Below, in pieces: positions 21,864-32,342 of a stretch of DNA of 64,000 nucleotides. The first letter of the stretch is position 1. Each line of letters starts with the position of its first letter. The stretch covers positions 26,918,001-26,982,000 of the forward strand of contig NC_079875.1 in NCBI RefSeq assembly GCF_029227915.1. The letters are read 5' to 3'. The position numbers and the translations under genes were made by a program. Under the pieces are notes generated by a model, which was not told the DNA's origin, did no database searches, and saw only the letters and a program-made list of their open reading frames with translations. The stretch comes from Hydractinia symbiolongicarpus (lineage: Eukaryota; Cnidaria; Hydrozoa; Anthoathecata; Hydractiniidae).

Positions 21864-21885
21864 GGGGGTCCGAAAACGGACCCCC
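21864..21885. repeat. Perfect hairpin next to the piggyBac left end
   Basis: GGGGGTCCG-AAAA-CGGACCCCC: 9-bp stem with a 4-base loop, 14 bp inside the left tip. The same hairpin is not present at the right end. Confidence 0.85.
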
Positions 21886-22060
21886 AAAAACAAATCAATA
21901 AATCAAGAGAACCGTTCAACGGATTAACTTCAAATTTTCAGTGAACAGTCTTAAAGTAGCACGAAACTAATATCTTGCCACTCTGATTGGTTTAGAGTAA
22001 CATAAACAATGAATTTGTACCTTCAAACTTTGCCAAGTGACAAAACACAACAAATACAAA

Positions 22061-22297
22061 ATGGCCGACAAAGCAAGTGGTAGTAGTACAGGAAAAGGCA
22101 ATGATAACGCCAATAAACATAAGCAATTAAGCTTGCAAGAGGTTCTGGATGCAGTACTCGACTCTTCAGATGAAACTAGTGATGATGACTGCCTTGGAGA
22201 GAGTTCTCTTGATGAGAGTAGTGATGATGAGGATGATGTTCCCATTCAATTTATCCCACATGATCCCTGTTTCAGAGATAGCTGGCTTCTGTTGGAT
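22061..22297 (+). CDS. piggyBac transposase remnant, exon 1
   Basis: ATG at 22061 opens MADKASGSSTGKGND, followed by an acidic stretch (SSDETSDDDCLGE, ESSDDEDDV) typical of piggyBac transposase N-termini, and FRDSWLLLD before a canonical donor (GAT|GTAAGT at 22298). The 78-bp intron 22298-22375 ends TTTTTGTTTTTAG and the frame continues in phase 0. Confidence 0.75.
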
Positions 22298-22375
22298 GTA
22301 AGTGATCAATTCTTTATCTTTATTTACACCAAACAGAAGAAATGAGATACTTAAATTCAATATTTTTGTTTTTAG

Positions 22376-22959
22376 CCTGAGCTTTGTCGCATGAACGAAA
22401 AAGATAACGACGATGTTGATGATGATGATACTGACGGAAATGATCAGGTGCAAGATAATGTGAGCGATTTGGTGGACAATGAGAATGGAAATTATGTAAT
22501 GAGTGATAATGAATCAACTGTATGTTCTGGAGAGAGTGACTCTGAGGAAAGTGTTGCTGATCAAAATAGAAATGTTGCATCAAGGGCTCGTGGACGTGGT
22601 GGACGATGTGGACCAGGTCGTCACGGACGTGGAAGACAGCGAGGTAGAGGACGTGGACGACAGCGAGGTAGAGCACATGGCCGTGGACGTGTGGGTGGAC
22701 AGGGAAACGGAAGAGGCGGCGCAAGAAAAAAAGCTAATGGAAAAGAAAAGCCTGATGGTAATCCAGATTGGAAAAATATTGAGGAAGGTCATCAGTATGT
22801 GAATCCTAATGCGGACATTGAATTTCTTGAATTTACGGGGCCAAGTCGAGAGGCAACACTACCGGAAACTCCACTGCAATTTTTTCAATTATTTTTCACA
22901 GATAACATTTTTGAACAGCTTTCCAATCAGACAAATTTATATTATGATTATTTGAAAGC
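22376..22959 (+). pseudogene. piggyBac transposase remnant, exon 2 N-terminal part
   Basis: Continues the acidic region (DDVDDDDTDGNDQ), then an RG-rich tract (RARGRGGRCGPGRHGRGRQ) and the conserved entry to the transposase domain, EFTGPSREATLPETPLQFF and LFFTDNIFEQLSNQTNLY. Immediately afterwards the catalytic DDD core is missing and the frame shifts. The RG tract could bind nucleic acid, but that is only composition-based inference. Confidence 0.8.
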
Positions 22960-23337
22960 ATGTTGCTTTTTTTCAAGAAGTATCCTGAATTTGAGAAGAA
23001 AAAGAATCCACACAAAAAATTCAGAGAAATGCTTATTCATCAACTTGTACAGCCTTACCTTGATGAGAAGGCCGAGAACTTTGTTCAAAGAGCAGGCCGC
23101 CCAAGTTTGGAGCCAGCTCAAAGAGCAAAATTTGATGTTCTGGATGCTACCAGATTGACAGGGAAGCACTACCCTTCCAAAAGAAATCCAAGAAGAAAGT
23201 GTTGTATGTGTGCGTATAAAATTGATCCGGAGACTGGAAAGCGCAGTAACAAACGCATGGTGAATTATTGCGAGAAGTGTGGAAAATATGTGTGTGAGAA
23301 CTGTTTCAAAGACTTTCACAGCAAAAGTAGTATTTGA
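22960..23337 (+). pseudogene. piggyBac transposase remnant, C-terminal cysteine-rich domain
   Basis: Reads FFKKYPEFEKKKNPHKKFRE, then LTGKHYPSKRNPRRKCCMCA, GKRSNKRMVNYCEKCGKYVC and ENCFKDFHS, the cross-braced cysteine-rich C-terminus of piggyBac transposases that contacts the element ends. It is in a different frame from the N-terminal part because of the internal deletion. Confidence 0.85.
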
Positions 23338-23827
23338 AGCCTTATCAATTGCCCCATAGTAGTTTTTGATTTCATTTTTATTGTTGATAATTGATGCTTC
23401 ACACCAGGTTATACATATATTATAAAAAATTTTCTTAAAATTTCATATTTTTCGATGTTTACATTTTTTCAATTATTTCAATAAGTAAATGAGGAATTAA
23501 AAAAAAAAATTTTTTTGTTCAATTACTAATATGTTCTGCTACAAGTATTATGAGATTTAGGTCTTTAGACAAGTGCAATAAGTTTTGAAAGCACTTCAAA
23601 CTTGAAATTTTTGAAAAATTTTGTCCTTTTGAGAATTTTTGGTTGCTATGCAACCACATCTCAGTTGCTTTGGTGACATATTTTGAATTTTAGTTTTATA
23701 TGTTTACAATCTGTGGTCTATAAGCTTTCAGAAAATATATAGTTTATGGGGTCTACTCCTACTTAGGAAATGTTATTGCAAATTTTCACGGTTTATGTGT
23801 GATTGACCTAAAAAAAAACAAAAAAAT

Positions 23828-24695
23828 TCCAGCGGGTAAAGGGTTAATACCTTCGAAGGGTTCGACGCCTGTCACGGTAGCATCACATTGTGGAGCATCT
23901 TTAAGAGGAGTTTCTAAACATAATTTTGATAAAAAATGTAATTTGTGTAAAAACAACATGTGAAAAGTCAGACCAGTTTAACCAAATCCAATACCTTCGA
24001 AGGGTTCGACGCCTGTCACGGTAGCATCACATTGTGGAGCATCGTTAAAAGGAGTTTGTAAACATAATTTTGATAAAATTGTATCTGACAGATCACAGGA
24101 CTCCATGTGCAATGCAAAACAACTTTAATTATATGCAAAGAATTAATAATACCTTCCAAAGGTTCGATCCCTTCGAAGGTAAACTCAAATTGTCGACCAT
24201 CGGTAAGAGGACTTTCTACATATATCAGGATATCAAATTTTATGCAAGTGCTTTTTCTAAGTTCTGGGAATATGACGAGAAAATAGAAAAAATCTGATTA
24301 GATAATTATGCACTAATTACTAAATGTACTTTTGTTTTCTTTTTTCATTTCGTCGCTCGTGTTTCCAATGTCCAATTTTAATTCGTGTTTTAATTGTTCA
24401 CAACCAAAGGAAATCTAAAAAAAGCATTCTAGAGAAATATGAATACAAATGTTGGATAGTAAAAACAAAAACAATTTTTAACATACCCTGCATCTTTTCA
24501 GAATCCTATAAAGTAGACAATGTTTTCTTGTTATTTTGTTTTACATATCACCACAGTTCAAATAAAAAACTTGGTGCTTGAGTTGCCTAAATTTAAATAA
24601 ACAATACATAGTCCGGATAAAGTGGCAATGTCTATTGGGTGCAAGTCTATTGGGTGCTTTTGAAATTTTACATTTACGCGAAGGTGTATGTAAAA
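23828..24695. repeat. 868-bp tandem duplication, unit 1 (within copy 1)
   Basis: Repeats directly at 24696-25563 with near identity. The unit begins inside the piggyBac right end (CCAGCGGGTAAAGGGTTAA), so unit 2 starts with an orphan piggyBac tip. Confidence 0.9.
23851..24215 (-). CDS. Three 63-bp repeat mini-exons (A, B, C), unit 1
   Basis: On the minus strand three exon-like blocks, each exactly 63 bp and phase 1 at both ends: C 24153-24215, B 23995-24057, A 23851-23913. Each is bounded by ..TTTAG or ..TGTAG and GTATT. Translation gives a 21-residue repeat: C starts ESPLTDGRQFEFTF and ends GIEPLE; B starts ETPFNDAPQCDAT and ends GVEPFE; A starts ETPLKDAPQCDAT and ends GVEPFE. Introns are 95 bp (C-B) and 81 bp (B-A). 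In B the acceptor AG is mutated (AC, plus bases 24058-24059), so B may be skipped; because the exon is symmetric, skipping keeps the frame. Function is unknown. A joins in frame to the 43-bp exon and the zinc finger. Confidence 0.6.
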
Positions 24696-25563
24696 TCCAG
24701 CGGGTAAAGGGTTAATACCTTCGAAGGGTTCGACGCCTGTCACGGTAGCATCACATTGTGGAGCATCTTTAAGAGGAGTTTCTAAACATAATTTTGATAA
24801 AAAATGTAATTTGTGTAAAAACAACATGTGAAAAGTCAGACCAGTTTAACCAAATCCAATACCTTCGAAGGGTTCGACGCCTGTCACGGTAGCATCACAT
24901 TGTGGAGCATCGTTAAAAGGAGTTTCTAAACATAATTTTGATAAAATTGTATCTGACAGATCACAGGACTCCATGTGCAATGCAAAACAACTTTAATTAT
25001 ATGCAAAGAATTAATAATACCTTCCAAAGGTTCGATCCCTTCGAAGGTAAACTCAAATTGTCGACCATCGGTAAGAGGACTTTCTACATATATCAGGATA
25101 TCAAATTTTATGCAAGTGCTTTTTCTAAGTTCTGGGAATATGACGAGAAAATAGAAAAAATCTGATTAGATAATTTTGCACTAATTACTAAATGTACTTT
25201 TGTTTTCTTTTTTCATTTCGTCGCTCGTGTTTCCAATGTCCAATTTTAATTCGTGTTTTAATTGTTCACAACCAAAGGAAATCTAAAAAAAGCATTCTAG
25301 AGAAATATGAATACAAATGTTGGATAGTAAAAACAAAAACAATTTTTAACATACCCTGCATCTTTTCAGAATCCTATAAAGTAAACAATGTTTTCTTGTT
25401 ATTTTGTTTTACATATCACCACAGTTCAAATAAAAAACTTGGTGCTTGAGTTGCCTAAATTTAAATAAACAATACATAGTCCGGATAAAGTGGCAATGTC
25501 TATTGGGTGCAAGTCTATTGGGTGCTTTTGAAATTTTACATTTACGCGAAGGTGTATGTAGAA
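24696..25563. repeat. 868-bp tandem duplication, unit 2 (within copy 1)
   Basis: Second unit; it diverges from unit 1 at 25561 (GTATGTAGAACC instead of GTATGTAAAATCC), which marks the unit boundary. Confidence 0.9.
24719..25083 (-). CDS. Three 63-bp repeat mini-exons (A', B', C'), unit 2
   Basis: Exact equivalents at +868: A' 24719-24781, B' 24863-24925, C' 25021-25083. Here the acceptor of B' is intact (GTTTAG), unlike B. The intron between A' and C of unit 1 is 503 bp and contains the orphan piggyBac tip close to the donor. Upstream exons of the gene were not identified with confidence. Confidence 0.6.
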
Positions 25564-26089
25564 CCTTTCGAACGAGACTTAAGCCTGCCTACTAACAGCC
25601 TGCTACTGTTGCTTTTAAAGGAAAAGATTATTTTATGCTGGCCAATGTCAGTGTTTATATGGTTGTTACAAATTCAGAGCCATGTTAATAAATGCTACTA
25701 ATTTTAAATTATATTTATCGATCACTTCATAATGAGAAAAATTCCATTGGGAAAAGTGTTGCTTGCAAAAAAATCCTCACTTTATAAAGACTAAAAATTT
25801 CACGTATAAAAGATTGTCATTTTACTTGTGCGTGAAAAAGAATTCGTGTTGCAAACGTATGCGATTTGTCCATGAACTACGTACTATCATGTCTAACAAA
25901 AATCGCTCATCGTACATTTCTACCTTAAAATGCCTTGAGAATTCACGAGTGATGTTTGGATTAATTCACATCATCACTCGCAGATTTCCAATGCCAAATT
26001 CCAGGCCTATATATTACAGGTATAAATGATTTTGTACAAGATTGCAACATTGAGTCCAAGGTATGCGAAATTCTCCAAAATTTCTCCTA
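25564..26089. other. No recognised gene
   Basis: Between the mini-exon block and the LINE fragment. An 88-codon ORF at 25763-26029 (MQKNPHFIKTKNF...) has no recognisable domain. Confidence 0.35.
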
Positions 26090-26808
26090 AATTCCTATGA
26101 TGATTGGCACTGTATCGAATGTCGCAAAGAATCACTGAGACCGTTTTTCTCGCAATTAAATTCCTTTTCACCAGAAATTTGTGATCAGTCCTATGACGTG
26201 GGAGGAGCCAACTGTATCATGAAATTAAAGAATTTGACCATCAACCTCTTAAACTGTGACACAGATAAGCCTATCAAGAATTTTTTAGATATAACTTCCT
26301 CTTTCTCCTAGCTTCCTCACATCACCTTTTCTACTAGGATAACTAACTCCTCCAGTACTCTTATAGATAATATATTCCCTGACACCATGACTGGTATTAT
26401 CTGTACTACAATCTCTGACCACTTGCCTCAATTCGTTATAAAACAATATATTCTCCTTCTAATGTTAAGACTAGTGTCAGAGATTGAAAAAAAATTTGAT
26501 CAGGAAAATTTTATTTTTGATATTTTTGATACAAACCGGGAACAAACTCTTGAAAAAAATTCTGGCAATGTAGACCTCTCCTTCGACAAATTCTTTAACA
26601 GAGTTGAGGGCCTCCTGGATCAGTATGCACCTATAAAAGCACTAAGCGTCAACATAAACGTGATTGAAATCCTTGGATCACTTAGTCTATTCAACAACGC
26701 GATCGTCTTTATAAATCCTCTATAAAGGCTAAAAATCCTTTAATTAGATCTGCTCTCAATAAACGTTATAAGCACTATAAAAACTTAATTGTAACCTTGT
26801 GCAAGCAG
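26090..26808 (+). pseudogene. LINE ORF2 fragment (zinc finger end, endonuclease, linker)
   Basis: Frames read DDWHCIECRKESLRPFFSQL (end of a PHD-like finger), NLTINLLNCDTDKPI (GDFNIN-like motif), HITFSTRITNSSSTLIDNIF, ISDHLPQF (SDH motif) and then FDKFFNRVEGLLDQYAPIKA and NPLIRSALNKRYKHYKN. This is the endonuclease C-terminal half and the pre-RT linker of a non-LTR element similar to the one at 12.1-12.6 kb. Stops at 26309-26311 and 26723-26725 break it. It joins abruptly to DIRS sequence at ~26808. Confidence 0.7.
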
Positions 26809-27155
26809 AGTCCCCCACCAAAAATTGAGTATCAAAAGTTTTCAGAGAACAAAAAATTGTGCATTGTTTCTTGCTTGAACCAATACATTGTAAGATCCCA
26901 GGGTTGGCGTTGTAACCAGCAATGTCAATTGCTACTAAGTGCAGTAAAACTTTATCGTAAAGTGGTACGCAGTACTATTGCAGGTTGGACCAAGACTGTA
27001 CTTAAAAACGCAGTGGTAGACATCAAACTTTTCACGGCACACTCCTGTCGATCAGCATCTTCATCTAAGGCAAGGGCAATGGGTTTGTCCCTGGAAGGTA
27101 TACTTGATCGGGGACAATGGTCTTCAAAATCTTCAACCTGGCAAAGAAAATAATT
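26809..27155 (+). pseudogene. DIRS tyrosine recombinase C-terminal fragment (copy 1)
   Basis: Contains KLCIVSCLNQYIVRSQGWR, STIAGWTKTVLKNAVVDIKL, FTAHSCRSASSSKARAMGLS and RGQWSSKSSTWQRK. HSCR is the HxxR of the tyrosine recombinase active site. The catalytic tyrosine expected a few residues after WQR is absent in frame because TAA follows WQRK; TTTAC downstream suggests a small frameshift before it. The same fragment occurs at 32343-32689 and, in place, at 40967-41263. Confidence 0.85.
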
Positions 27156-27172
27156 TACAAAGAGGTGGCTAG

Positions 27173-27606
27173 CCCCAATTACGTAAGGCACGTAGCGCCG
27201 CAATGTTATTAAGGTTTTATGAATATAAAATTGAAATACGATTTAATATTGTCCCATCCACCAGCTCGATGGTACAAAGAGACAACCTGATGCATGATTT
27301 TTTCCTTATCTTGTTAGGTAATTGTTTAAACTATAGAAGTCGAAACCTGTGGCCGACCTGTCGTCTGTTCGAAGTAGTACAGTTGGTTTTTATTGGCGAC
27401 ACACTTTTGTAATATTTATATTTGTAGAACATAGCATTTTATCAACGTTTTTTATTTGGTTCTTAATTGTAACATTAGCTTAACCCGAGGCTATTCGTGA
27501 TTATTCGCGAGAATGGGCTCGATTATCCAATATTAAATCGTATTTCAATTTTATATTCATAAAACCTCAATTACATTGCGGCGCTACGCACCTCACGTAA
27601 TTGGGG
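27173..27606. repeat. 79-bp inverted repeat downstream of the recombinase (copy 1)
   Basis: Arms 27173-27251 (CCCCAATTACGTAAGG...) and 27528-27606 (...CACGTAATTGGGG) are reverse complements with few mismatches, separated by 276 bp. It lies just after the recombinase stop, where DIRS elements carry inverted terminal and internal complementary repeats. Confidence 0.9.
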
Positions 27607-27691
27607 AATTGTACCAGCTTTAGTAGTGGTAAAGTCCATTTTGCCGCTATTTGGTTAGCGTCAATGTGTCATATTTCAAACGTTGTTTAAG

Positions 27692-29377
27692 TCGACTCTT
27701 CAGATGAAACTAGTGATGATGACTGCCTTGGAGAGAGTTCTCTTGATGAGAGTAGTGATGATGAGGATGATGTTCCCATTCAATTTATCCCACATGATCC
27801 CTGTTTCAGAGATAGCTGGCTTCTGTTGGATGTAAGTGATCAATTCTTTATCTTTATTTACACCAAACAGAAGAAATGAGATACTTAAATTCAATATTTT
27901 TGTTTTTAGCCTGAGCTTTGTCCCATGAACGAAAAAGATAACGACGATGTTGATGATGATGATACTGACGGAAATGATCAGGTGCAAGATAATGTGAGCG
28001 ATTTGGTGGACAATGAGAATGGAAATTATGTAATGAGTGATAATGAATCAACTGTATGTTCTGGAGAGAGTGACTCTGAGGAAAGTGTTGCTGATCAAAA
28101 TAGAAATGTTGCATCAAGGGCTCGTGGACGTGGTGGACGATGTGGACCAGGTCGTCACGGACGTGGAAGACAGCGAGGTAGAGGACGTGGACGACAGCGA
28201 GGTAGAGCACATGGCCGTGGACGTGTGGGTGGACAGGGAAACGGAAGAGGCGGCGCAAGAAAAAAAGCTAATGGAAAAGAAAAGCCTGATGGTAATCCAG
28301 ATTGGAAAAATATTGAGGAAGGTCATCAGTATGTGAATCCTAATGCGGACATTGAATTTCTTGAATTTACGGGGCCAAGTCGAGAGGCAACACTACCGGA
28401 AACTCCACTGCAATTTTTTCAATTATTTTTCACAGATAACATTTTTGAACAGCTTTCCAATCAGACAAATTTATATTATGATTATTTGAAAGCATGTTGC
28501 TTTTTTTCAAGAAGTATCCTGAATTTGAGAAGAAAAAGAATCCACACAAAAAATTCAGAGAAATGCTTATTCATCAACTTGTACAGCCTTACCTTGATGA
28601 GAAGGCCGAGAACTTTGTTCAAAGAGCAGGCCGCCCAAGTTTGGAGCCAGCTCAAAGAGCAAAATTTGATGTTCTGGATGCTACCAGATTGACAGGGAAG
28701 CACTACCCTTCCAAAAGAAATCCAAGAAGAAAGTGTTGTATGTGTGCGTATAAAATTGATCCGGAGACTGGAAAGCGCAGTAACAAACGCATGGTGAATT
28801 ATTGCGAGAAGTGTGGAAAATATGTGTGTGAGAACTGTTTCAAAGACTTTCACAGCAAAAGTAGTATTTGAAGCCTTATCAATTGCCCCATAGTAGTTTT
28901 TGATTTCATTTTTATTGTTGATAATTGATGCTTCACACCAGGTTATACATATATTATAAAAAATTTTCTTAAAATTTCATATTTTTCGATGTTTACATTT
29001 TTTCAATTATTTCAATAAGTAAATGAGGAATTAAAAAAAAAAATTTTTTTGTTCAATTACTAATATGTTCTGCTACAAGTATTATGAGATTTAGGTCTTT
29101 AGACAAGTGCAATAAGTTTTGAAAGCACTTCAAACTTGAAATTTTTGAAAAATTTTGTCCTTTTGAGAATTTTTGGTTGCTATGCAACCACATCTCAGTT
29201 GCTTTGGTGACATATTTTGAATTTTAGTTTTATATGTTTACAATCTGTGGTCTATAAGCTTTCAGAAAATATATAGTTTATGGGGTCTACTCCTACTTAG
29301 GAAATGTTATTGCAAATTTTCACGGTTTATGTGTGATTGACCTAAAAAAAAACAAAAAAATTCCAGCGGGTAAAGGG
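27692..29377 (+). mobile_element. 5'-truncated piggyBac copy (in duplication copy 2)
   Basis: Starts within exon 1 and lacks the left end and start codon. It keeps the intron, the N-terminal remnant at 27910-28493 (with an R-to-P change relative to copy 1), the C-terminal cysteine-rich part at 28494-28871 and the right end with TTAA at 29378-29381. Confidence 0.9.
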
Positions 29378-29384
29378 TTAATAC

Positions 29385-29749
29385 CTTCGAAGGGTTCGAC
29401 GCCTGTCACGGTAGCATCACATTGTGGAGCATCTTTAAGAGGAGTTTCTAAACATAATTTTGATAAAAAATGTAATTTGTGTAAAAACAACATGTGAAAA
29501 GTCAGACCAGTTTAACCAAATCCAATACCTTCGAAGGGTTCGACGCCTGTCACGGTAGCATCACATTGTGGAGCATCGTTAAAAGGAGTTTGTAAACATA
29601 ATTTTGATAAAATTGTATCTGACAGATCACAGGACTCCATGTGCAATGCAAAACAACTTTAATTATATGCAAAGAATTAATAATACCTTCCAAAGGTTCG
29701 ATCCCTTCGAAGGTAAACTCAAATTGTCGACCATCGGTAAGAGGACTTT
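29385..29749 (-). CDS. Mini-exons A, B, C (duplication copy 2, unit 1)
   Basis: Copies of the 63-bp exons at 29385-29447, 29529-29591 and 29687-29749. B again has the broken acceptor. The downstream zinc-finger exon is not part of the duplicated segment, so this copy would have no in-frame end nearby and the transcript would have to cross into copy 1. Confidence 0.5.
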
Positions 29750-30252
29750 CTACATATATCAGGATATCAAATTTTATGCAAGTGCTTTTTCTAAGTTCTG
29801 GGAATATGACGAGAAAATAGAAAAAATCTGATTAGATAATTATGCACTAATTACTAAATGTACTTTTGTTTTCTTTTTTCATTTCGTCGCTCGTGTTTCC
29901 AATGTCCAATTTTAATTCGTGTTTTAATTGTTCACAACCAAAGGAAATCTAAAAAAAGCATTCTAGAGAAATATGAATACAAATGTTGGATAGTAAAAAC
30001 AAAAACAATTTTTAACATACCCTGCATCTTTTCAGAATCCTATAAAGTAGACAATGTTTTCTTGTTATTTTGTTTTACATATCACCACAGTTCAAATAAA
30101 AAACTTGGTGCTTGAGTTGCCTAAATTTAAATAAACAATACATAGTCCGGATAAAGTGGCAATGTCTATTGGGTGCAAGTCTATTGGGTGCTTTTGAAAT
30201 TTTACATTTACGCGAAGGTGTATGTAAAATCCAGCGGGTAAAGGGTTAATAC

Positions 30253-30617
30253 CTTCGAAGGGTTCGACGCCTGTCACGGTAGCATCACATTGTGGAGCAT
30301 CTTTAAGAGGAGTTTCTAAACATAATTTTGATAAAAAATGTAATTTGTGTAAAAACAACATGTGAAAAGTCAGACCAGTTTAACCAAATCCAATACCTTC
30401 GAAGGGTTCGACGCCTGTCACGGTAGCATCACATTGTGGAGCATCGTTAAAAGGAGTTTCTAAACATAATTTTGATAAAATTGTATCTGACAGATCACAG
30501 GACTCCATGTGCAATGCAAAACAACTTTAATTATATGCAAAGAATTAATAATACCTTCCAAAGGTTCGATCCCTTCGAAGGTAAACTCAAATTGTCGACC
30601 ATCGGTAAGAGGACTTT
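30253..30617 (-). CDS. Mini-exons A', B', C' (duplication copy 2, unit 2)
   Basis: 63-bp exons at 30253-30315, 30397-30459 and 30555-30617, with all splice sites as in copy 1. With the other three blocks this makes twelve mini-exons in the same orientation over 23.8-30.6 kb. Confidence 0.5.
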
Positions 30618-31623
30618 CTACATATATCAGGATATCAAATTTTATGCAAGTGCTTTTTCTAAGTTCTGGGAATATGACGAGAAAATAGAAAAAATCTGAT
30701 TAGATAATTTTGCACTAATTACTAAATGTACTTTTGTTTTCTTTTTTCATTTCGTCGCTCGTGTTTCCAATGTCCAATTTTAATTCGTGTTTTAATTGTT
30801 CACAACCAAAGGAAATCTAAAAAAAGCATTCTAGAGAAATATGAATACAAATGTTGGATAGTAAAAACAAAAACAATTTTTAACATACCCTGCATCTTTT
30901 CAGAATCCTATAAAGTAAACAATGTTTTCTTGTTATTTTGTTTTACATATCACCACAGTTCAAATAAAAAACTTGGTGCTTGAGTTGCCTAAATTTAAAT
31001 AAACAATACATAGTCCGGATAAAGTGGCAATGTCTATTGGGTGCAAGTCTATTGGGTGCTTTTGAAATTTTACATTTACGCGAAGGTGTATGTAGAACCT
31101 TTCGAACGAGACTTAAGCCTGCCTACTAACAGCCTGCTACTGTTGCTTTTAAAGGAAAAGATTATTTTATGCTGGCCAATGTCAGTGTTTATATGGTTGT
31201 TACAAATTCAGAGCCATGTTAATAAATGCTACTAATTTTAAATTATATTTATCGATCACTTCATAATGAGAAAAATTCCATTGGGAAAAGTGTTGCTTGC
31301 AAAAAAATCCTCACTTTATAAAGACTAAAAATTTCACGTATAAAAGATTGTCATTTTACTTGTGCGTGAAAAAGAATTCGTGTTGCAAACGTATGCGATT
31401 TGTCCATGAACTACGTACTATCATGTCTAACAAAAATCGCTCATCGTACATTTCTACCTTAAAATGCCTTGAGAATTCACGAGTGATGTTTGGATTAATT
31501 CACATCATCACTCGCAGATTTCCAATGCCAAATTCCAGGCCTATATATTACAGGTATAAATGATTTTGTACAAGATTGCAACATTGAGTCCAAGGTATGC
31601 GAAATTCTCCAAAATTTCTCCTA

Positions 31624-32342
31624 AATTCCTATGATGATTGGCACTGTATCGAATGTCGCAAAGAATCACTGAGACCGTTTTTCTCGCAATTAAATTCCTT
31701 TTCACCAGAAATTTGTGATCAGTCCTATGACGTGGGAGGAGCCAACTGTATCATGAAATTAAAGAATTTGACCATCAACCTCTTAAACTGTGACACAGAT
31801 AAGCCTATCAAGAATTTTTTAGATATAACTTCCTCTTTCTCCTAGCTTCCTCACATCACCTTTTCTACTAGGATAACTAACTCCTCCAGTACTCTTATAG
31901 ATAATATATTCCCTGACACCATGACTGGTATTATCTGTACTACAATCTCTGACCACTTGCCTCAATTCGTTATAAAACAATATATTCTCCTTCTAATGTT
32001 AAGACTAGTGTCAGAGATTGAAAAAAAATTTGATCAGGAAAATTTTATTTTTGATATTTTTGATACAAACCGGGAACAAACTCTTGAAAAAAATTCTGGC
32101 AATGTAGACCTCTCCTTCGACAAATTCTTTAACAGAGTTGAGGGCCTCCTGGATCAGTATGCACCTATAAAAGCACTAAGCGTCAACATAAACGTGATTG
32201 AAATCCTTGGATCACTTAGTCTATTCAACAACGCGATCGTCTTTATAAATCCTCTATAAAGGCTAAAAATCCTTTAATTAGATCTGCTCTCAATAAACGT
32301 TATAAGCACTATAAAAACTTAATTGTAACCTTGTGCAAGCAG
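31624..32342 (+). pseudogene. LINE ORF2 fragment (duplication copy 2)
   Basis: Same zinc-finger end, endonuclease and linker motifs as 26090-26808, with the same stop codons, confirming that it was already dead before the duplication. Confidence 0.7.

Larger units (their letters stand above)
21850..23843 (+). mobile_element. Non-autonomous piggyBac element with TTAA target duplication
   Basis: A 1994-bp element flanked by TTAA on both sides (21846-21849 and 23844-23847). Ends: CCCTTTACCTGCC on the left, complement of the right end CCCTTTACCCGCT. It encodes the start and the cysteine-rich end of a piggyBac transposase, but the catalytic core between them is deleted. Just inside the left end lies a perfect hairpin. 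It sits 6 bp from a splice donor of the minus-strand mini-exon gene. Confidence 0.92.
22158..27691. repeat. 5534-bp tandem duplication, copy 1
   Basis: Everything from TCGACTCTTCAGATG at 22158 to TTGTTTAAGT at 27691 is repeated directly at +5534. I noticed only single-base differences (for example G/C at ~22388 vs 27922, T/A at ~26890 vs 32424, A/G at ~26959 vs 32493, C/T at ~26989 vs 32523). The unit contains the piggyBac 3' part, six mini-exons, a LINE fragment and a DIRS 3' fragment. Confidence 0.95.

Noticed and set aside
22320-22792. Histidine-rich and serine-rich minus-strand ORFs over the piggyBac acidic/RG region
   Set aside because: Low-complexity antisense of the acidic and RG-rich codons; the + strand matches a known transposase.
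24070-24581. Plus-strand ORFs MIKLYLTDHRTPC and MYFCFLFSFRRSC, duplicated four times
   Set aside because: The repetition comes from the DNA duplications; the minus-strand mini-exon model explains the same sequence better.
26952-27203. Antisense ORF MRRYVPYVIGASHL repeated at 32486 and 41062
   Set aside because: Shadow of the DIRS recombinase C-terminus on the opposite strand.
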